NCBI GenBank assembly: GCA_024399155.1 | Contig: JAKSHX010000007.1 | Coordinates: forward strand, 1 to 36,916 | Direction of reading: 5' to 3' | DNA length: 36,916 nt | Origin: an archaeon | GTDB lineage: Archaea; Thermoplasmatota; Thermoplasmata; Methanomassiliicoccales; Methanomethylophilaceae | In this document: in pieces, positions 33,136 through 36,916 of the stretch | How positions within the stretch are numbered: position 1 is the first letter of the stretch | Layout: the number at the start of each line of letters is the position of its first letter | Notes under the pieces: generated by a model | Databases searched by the model: none | What the model was told of the DNA's origin: nothing | What the model saw: only the letters and a program-made list of their open reading frames with translations | Made by a program: the position numbers and the translations under genes

Positions 33136-33504
33136 ATGAAAAGTCAAAGGTTTAATAAAACAGACCCTGGGCTCATTTTGCTTATTAGTAACTTAAAAGC
33201 AAAAGAGAGAGAAAGTGGTGCTGCGATCTGGCGAGACATTGCCAAAAGACTTGAAAAACCCAGAAAGAACTGGGCCGAAGTCAATCTCAGTAGACTTGAC
33301 AGATATGCTAAAGATGGGGAAACAATAATTGTTCCCGGAAAAGTTTTGGCAGCAGGTAACATCAGCAAGAAAGTGACAGTAGCAGCATGGAAGTTTTCAA
33401 AAGATGCGCAGGAAGCCATTGTGTCGGCAGGCGGGAAGATCACTAAGATCACAGATATTATGATAGAAAATCCCAAAGGATCCGGCATTAGGATAATGAG
33501 ATGA
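33136..33504 (+). CDS. rpl18e: 50S ribosomal protein L18e
   Basis: A 122-residue archaeal/eukaryotic-type large-subunit protein (uL15-related fold). 'KSQRFNKTDPGLILLISNLK', 'WRDIAKRLEKPRKNWAEVNL' and 'VPGKVLAAGNISKKVTVAAW' match L18e, ending 'PKGSGIRIMR'. Bacteria have no L18e gene, which supports the archaeal origin. GGGAG about 13 bases upstream is the likely ribosome binding site. It is the first gene of the conserved L18e-L13-S9-rpoN cluster, and L13 follows after five bases. Confidence 0.97.
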   Translation: MKSQRFNKTDPGLILLISNLKAKERESGAAIWRDIAKRLEKPRKNWAEVNLSRLDRYAKDGETIIVPGKVLAAGNISKKVTVAAWKFSKDAQEAIVSAGGKITKITDIMIENPKGSGIRIMR

Positions 33505-33509
33505 TATAA

Positions 33510-33935
33510 ATGGTCACGATCATTGATGGAAAAAATGCCGTTCTCGGAAGGCTCGGGAGCATTGTGGCACAAAGAATTATGAACGGCGAAAAGATTGTCG
33601 TCGTCAACGCAGAGAGCATAATCGTCACGGGTAAAAAAGACACAATCTTTGCAGACTACAAAGCGAGAGTAGACCGTGGAGACACTACCAAAAGAAAAGG
33701 ACCGTTTTACCCCCGCAGAGCAGATCTTCTTTTTAAGAGAAGTGTAAGAGGAATGATTCCCTGGACGTCTACATCTGGAAGAGATGCTTACAAAAGACTC
33801 CACGTGTGCGTTGAAACTCCAAAGCAGTTTGCAAATATGAAGATAGAAAAGGCAGATTGTGCAACCAAAAAAATTAGTGGCAAGTATACGACTCTTGGAG
33901 CTATTTCCAAATTTTTGGGTTCAAATATCAGGTGA
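33510..33935 (+). CDS. rpl13: 50S ribosomal protein L13
   Basis: A 141-residue uL13. 'VIDG' is replaced by 'IIDGKNAVLGRLGSIVAQRI', then 'VVVNAESIIVTGKKDTIFAD', 'GPFYPRRADLLFKRSVRGMI' and the closing 'YTTLGAISKFLGSNIR' match archaeal L13. It sits between L18e and S9, and its stop lies just before the S9 start, inside the S9 ribosome binding site. Length is normal. Confidence 0.97.
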   Translation: MVTIIDGKNAVLGRLGSIVAQRIMNGEKIVVVNAESIIVTGKKDTIFADYKARVDRGDTTKRKGPFYPRRADLLFKRSVRGMIPWTSTSGRDAYKRLHVCVETPKQFANMKIEKADCATKKISGKYTTLGAISKFLGSNIR

Positions 33936-33940
33936 TTTTC

Positions 33941-34339
33941 ATGGAATGCGTTAATACAAGCGGAAAGAGAAAGACAGCAATCGCGAGGGCTGTCGTTAAG
34001 GAGGGTACTGGGAAAGTTACTGTCAACAAGGTACCCATCGCATTGTACATGCCAGAACTCGCTAGACTCAAGATTCAGGAACCTTTAGGTCTTGCTGGCG
34101 ATAAGGCTAATAAAGTCGATATTGCAGTCGCAGTCAACGGTGGTGGAGTCATGGGACAGGCTGCGGCAGTTAGAACAGCAATTGCAAGAGGCTTGTGCGA
34201 ATTTTTTAATGATAAGGAACTGGAATCAGCATATAGGGCATACGACAGAGGACTCATTATTAATGACGATAGAATAAAGCTCCCCAAAAATCCCCTTGGA
34301 CCTGGCGCACGTGCTAAGAAGCAGAAGTCTTACAGGTGA
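33941..34339 (+). CDS. rps9: 30S ribosomal protein S9
   Basis: A 132-residue uS9 that contacts the P-site tRNA through its C-terminal tail, here 'KNPLGPGARAKKQKSYR'. 'SGKRKTAIARAVVKEGTGKV' and 'NGGGVMGQAAAVRTAIARGL' are the family blocks. The frame also opens at GTG 33932, but AGGTGA at the L13 stop sits at good distance from ATG 33941, which gives the usual short N-terminus. It is coupled to L13 and followed by rpoN after nine bases. Confidence 0.97.
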   Translation: MECVNTSGKRKTAIARAVVKEGTGKVTVNKVPIALYMPELARLKIQEPLGLAGDKANKVDIAVAVNGGGVMGQAAAVRTAIARGLCEFFNDKELESAYRAYDRGLIINDDRIKLPKNPLGPGARAKKQKSYR

Positions 34340-34348
34340 TGTGATAAA

Positions 34349-34540
34349 GTGATTATTCCAGTAAGATGTTTCACGTGCGGTAAAGTCATCGGATCCGTTT
34401 ATTCGGAATATGTCCGACGCGTTAAAATGGGGGATAATCCCCAGAAAGTTCTTGATGATCTAGGCCTTGAGAGATATTGTTGTCGCAGAATGATAATATC
34501 ACATACAAACCTCATCAAAGAAATCTTACCTCTTGGATAA
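34349..34540 (+). CDS. rpoN: DNA-directed RNA polymerase subunit N (Rpb10)
   Basis: A 63-residue zinc-binding polymerase subunit, the archaeal Rpb10. '[20 protein letters not shown]' gives C7 and C10; the paired C44 and C45 lie in '[10 protein letters not shown]'. These four bind zinc. The start codon is GTG, with AGGTGAT upstream. It is the fourth gene of the conserved ribosomal cluster. In many archaea rpoK, enolase and S2 follow; here the cluster ends and a gene-poor stretch begins. Confidence 0.97.
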   Translation: MIIPVRCFTCGKVIGSVYSEYVRRVKMGDNPQKVLDDLGLERYCCRRMIISHTNLIKEILPLG

Positions 34541-34546
34541 TCGATA

Positions 34547-34575
34547 TCAAACATTTTACATTTTCAAACATTTTA
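34547..34575 (+). terminator. Tandem 12-bp repeat with T runs after rpoN
   Basis: TCAAACATTTTA occurs twice exactly, at 34547-34558 and 34564-34575, with CATTT between them, starting seven bases after the rpoN stop. Each copy has an oligo-T run. A two-step archaeal terminator is the simplest reading. Confidence 0.4.
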
Positions 34576-35059
34576 TTAGTCAATGAGGTACCCGCCCACT
34601 TTTAAAATGGTAAAACACAATTTTTGATCGAATACTGGAAAGTTGTCGATCTGTGTCGATTCGAAATCGTAAAACACATTGTGATGTCGAGGAAATTTTC
34701 TATACCACAGTATTACTCTCGCTCATCTCAACAGATGCCACTACATTTACTACGATTTAATGGAGTATAAAAACATAAAACAAATGCAGCACTAATTAAA
34801 TACATGAACAATACTGAATTGAACAAATTTGCATCGTACCGTCTGTTCGATGAATGCCTATAATTTCTTTTGTATCAGTGTCTAACATTTAAGTCTATGA
34901 AGACAACATTGCAACATATAGCATATTAATGACCTGTCGATCTATAGTCCGACTTAACATTTATGAAGAATGCATATTTACGCAATTCTTTCATACATGA
35001 ATAATAAAAGCCCTTACACAACAGTTAGATTATAATATAGCGCAGTTTTTTACAGAGCG
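34576..35059. other. Intergenic region without a recognised gene
   Basis: About 480 AT-rich bases. I see no ORF with family resemblance, no tRNA and no clear gene debris. A 19-codon frame from ATG 34804 (MNNTELNKFASYRLFDECL) is probably chance. TTATAATAT at 35030-35038 is a good TATA box for the MetE-like gene, 26 bases before its ATG. Confidence 0.45.
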
Positions 35060-36073
35060 ATGGATTGGAACTTTGCTACTACTCTTGTTGGTTCACAGCC
35101 ATATACTAATTCCGTTGAAGCGGTTGATAAAATTTTAGATGGGAGGATCGCCTGTCCATCGTGGCCTCAATTACCAACTAGAGGATATAAAGAAGATATG
35201 TTTGTTCAGACTGGGGTACATCTTCCCGGGGTGCATCACGACACTGGAAAATTAGTCGTTGATCTCGATAATTACGATCCAACAGAAATAGATACAGCGA
35301 TTCTTGAAGAAGAAATTGATTATTTTGTATACCCATCGGATTTTTATGCCGGATTATTTGAATTTCTTGAAAGGGATACCTCAAAATTTCAGGCAATTAA
35401 AGGACAGATTACGGGGCTAATAAGCGAGGGACTTCAAGTATATGATGCGGCGGGTCATCCTGTCATTTATGACGAATCATACAGAAGAATACTGAAGAAA
35501 ACTATCAACATGAGTGCTAAATGGCAGGCCAAAAGACTTTCTAAAAAAAACTCACACGTCATTATTTTTTTTGATGAGCCATTATTTGCCTTATTGGAAA
35601 CCTCACCCACATCCATTTCTCCTAACGACGTTTTTAATTGGATAAACGAAGTTATAGACGGTGTAGACTGTTACAGGGGAATACATTGTTGTGATAATGC
35701 AAATTGGTCCCTTTTTCTTAAATCAAATATTGACATCCTAAGCATTGACGCTTACTCTTACGCAGACAATCTTCTTATGTTCCCTGACGAACTTACTGAA
35801 TTTTATGGCAAGGGTGGAGTAATCGCCTGGGGTATCGTACCTTCTAACAATAATTTACTGAATACAGAAGATGTCAATTCTCTTATTCAAAAAATGGAGA
35901 AAATCTTTGATAAACTTGAAGAGAAAGGCGTTAATAGACAAAAAGCAGCAACTCAGTCGTTGATCACACCTCAATGCGGGCTCAATAACGTGGGCATAGA
36001 CAATATAGATAAAGTTTTTGACATGCTCGACAAAGTTTCAAAAACATTAAAGGAAGAGTATGACCTGCCGTGA
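35060..36073 (+). CDS. MetE-like (UROD/MetE superfamily) methyltransferase
   Basis: A 337-residue stand-alone barrel related to the C-terminal half of cobalamin-independent methionine synthase. 'TTLVGSQPYTNSVEAVDKIL' and 'PSWPQLPTRGYKEDMFVQ' begin it; the second block is typical of short archaeal and anaerobic UROD/MetE-like proteins. Zinc ligands of MetE have likely counterparts: H209 and C211 in 'GIHCCDNANW' (HxC) and C306 in 'LITPQCGLNN', so a zinc-thiolate methyl transfer is likely. There is no N-terminal folate-binding domain. Probable roles are methionine synthesis from a methyl-corrinoid donor, as for methanogen MesA, or another thiol methylation. It follows a TATA box at leaderless distance and has no Shine-Dalgarno site. 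Neighbours give no further clue. Confidence 0.82.
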   Translation: MDWNFATTLVGSQPYTNSVEAVDKILDGRIACPSWPQLPTRGYKEDMFVQTGVHLPGVHHDTGKLVVDLDNYDPTEIDTAILEEEIDYFVYPSDFYAGLFEFLERDTSKFQAIKGQITGLISEGLQVYDAAGHPVIYDESYRRILKKTINMSAKWQAKRLSKKNSHVIIFFDEPLFALLETSPTSISPNDVFNWINEVIDGVDCYRGIHCCDNANWSLFLKSNIDILSIDAYSYADNLLMFPDELTEFYGKGGVIAWGIVPSNNNLLNTEDVNSLIQKMEKIFDKLEEKGVNRQKAATQSLITPQCGLNNVGIDNIDKVFDMLDKVSKTLKEEYDLP

Positions 36074-36827
36074 TTAACATGTCTGTTGTTAAGAACACAA
36101 TTGAAAAACAATTTACATAACCCATAAGATTTTTTCAAGAAAGAAGTCGTACTTGTAATCGATACCGATAAAATCAATCCGTTGATTATAGAAGGACTTG
36201 AAAGTGAGAAGTGTTACTTTTATCAATATATCTGAACACCGTTTTATAAAGCCGGTTTTCGATTAAGTTATCAACAGCGAAGTCGGTATTGAAAGGCAAT
36301 CACGCTGTATACCTCAAAAACCTTAGTTTTTTTATACAATTCGTCCCTACAAAGGCATCTTTTCATTTCATATATCGACGCTGTTAGTGACTTTAAAAAG
36401 TACAGAAATAACAGATGGCACGATATCAATCGATCTAGGTTAATGATCTAAATTTCGAGACCGCCATATTTAAAATATTTTATTATTCCTCCATTCAAAA
36501 AGTGCATTCAACCGGAATACACATTGGACGATAAAATGAAACACATTACGTATTTTGTAGATGTTTGAATATTTTTCAACCCAGCGTAGATTCTTCGTAA
36601 AAATTGTTTGCGGACAAAATCCTTTCTCAGTCAGTCAAAATTACTTCACCATAGCATCATTGTCAACGTAGGCATTTCTGTTTTTATATAGTCTGTATTG
36701 CGTACAGCTTAATCTTTATGCTACTAAAAAATAATATACTATCCAACTCACGCTTATATTTTTAAATATTACATGAAGACACCGGGACCGATAGGTTTTA
36801 AGAAGGATTGGTTATTTCCGCACTGTT
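36074..36827. other. Gene-poor region with possible coding debris
   Basis: About 750 bases without an intact gene. Just after the MetE-like stop, ATG 36079 opens 'MSVVKNTIEKQFT', then a frame change leads to 36128-36232, reading 'FFKKEVVLVIDTDKINPLII' and 'EGLESEKCYFYQYI'. This looks like protein-coding sequence (hydrophobic strand followed by an acidic turn and helix) and may be a relic. Family not recognised. Further right only short open stretches occur. A TATA-like TTTTTAAATATT near 36760 probably serves tRNA-Leu or an upstream leader. Confidence 0.35.
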
Positions 36828-36911
36828 GCGGGAGTAGCCGAGTCGGTCAAAGGCGCAGGACTTAAGATCCTGTCTCGCAGGAGTTCAAGGGTTCGAATCC
36901 CCTCTCCCGCA
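36828..36911 (+). tRNA. tRNA-Leu (anticodon UAA)
   Basis: GCGGGAG pairs with CTCCCGC. The anticodon stem CAGGA/TCCTG encloses CTTAAGA, giving anticodon TAA. A long variable arm (about CTCGCAGGAGTTC) marks a class II tRNA, and TTCGAAT is the T loop. The T stem has one A-C mismatch (AAGGG/CCCCT). Discriminator A is followed by CTG, so CCA is not encoded. Confidence 0.96.
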
Positions 36912-36916
36912 CTGGT

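Noticed and set aside
33116-33139. Seven-codon frame (MSGESEK) overlapping the L18e start as ATGA
   Set aside because: It starts right at the predicted transcript start and consists mostly of the ribosome binding region. Its reading frame is most likely accidental.
34610-34690. Imperfect direct repeat around GTAAAACACA (two copies about 60 bases apart)
   Set aside because: Only about ten bases match exactly, and no regular spacing or further copies were found, so it is not a CRISPR or element signature.
36475-36640. Minus-strand open stretch of about 50 codons (contains WVEKYSNIYKI)
   Set aside because: It lacks a start context and a family match; open stretches of this length are expected by chance in AT-rich DNA.

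Overview
The window is archaeal chromosomal DNA, AT-rich, with TATA-box promoters and a mix of apparently leaderless first genes and Shine-Dalgarno starts inside operons. Markers include an RPA-like ssDNA-binding protein, PurP, CarS (archaeol lipids), hypusine-type aIF5A, ribosomal proteins L18e/L13/S9 with RNA polymerase subunit N, and archaeal-type riboflavin reductase. Together with the DapL lysine route, a LarA racemase, an HdrD-like protein and a short MetE-like methyltransferase, this suggests Thermoplasmatota, most likely the Methanomassiliicoccales methanogens. The lineage is an inference from gene content; no methanogenesis marker gene is in the window.

Layout. 1-4.7 kb: RPA (minus), then purP and a class I aminotransferase, followed by a decayed D-2-hydroxyacid (3-phosphoglycerate) dehydrogenase relic that no intact ORF reveals, and a small unknown gene. 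4.9-7.2 kb: carS, a family 4 uracil-DNA glycosylase and an overlapping HAD phosphatase. 7.5-12.5 kb: the smc-scpA-scpB condensin operon, closed by a hairpin. 12.6-17.9 kb (minus): agmatinase with aIF5A; a class II aldolase with MtnA (methylthioribose/deoxyribose phosphate salvage); arfC with rtcA. A 617-bp gap between the last two pairs contains a 12-bp inverted repeat. 17.95-18.2 kb: divergent tRNA-Gly(CCC) and tRNA-Val(UAC). 18.25-25.0 kb (minus): lrp-dapA-dapB-lysC-lysA-dapF-dapL, a tightly overlapping operon holding the diaminopimelate aminotransferase pathway to lysine except aspartate-semialdehyde dehydrogenase, headed by an Lrp/AsnC regulator with a palindrome at its own promoter. 25.1-28.2 kb (minus): two tandem, equally long MscS channels with exported N-terminal domains. 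28.5-31.6 kb: larA, an HdrD/GlpC-like CCG-domain protein and folP, joined by ATGA overlaps. 31.8-32.9 kb (minus): a divergent endonuclease IV-like TIM barrel. 33.1-34.5 kb: L18e-L13-S9-rpoN. 35.1-36.1 kb: the MetE-like methyltransferase. A 750-bp gap with possible gene debris precedes tRNA-Leu(UAA) at the right edge.

Most of the window is housekeeping. The points most worth a second look are the hydroxyacid dehydrogenase relic, the larA-hdrD-folP operon, the self-contained lysine operon with a candidate operator, the stand-alone MetE-like protein, and the TIM-barrel protein whose endonuclease IV metal ligands are partly replaced. I found no CRISPR array, transposase, integrase or defence island.
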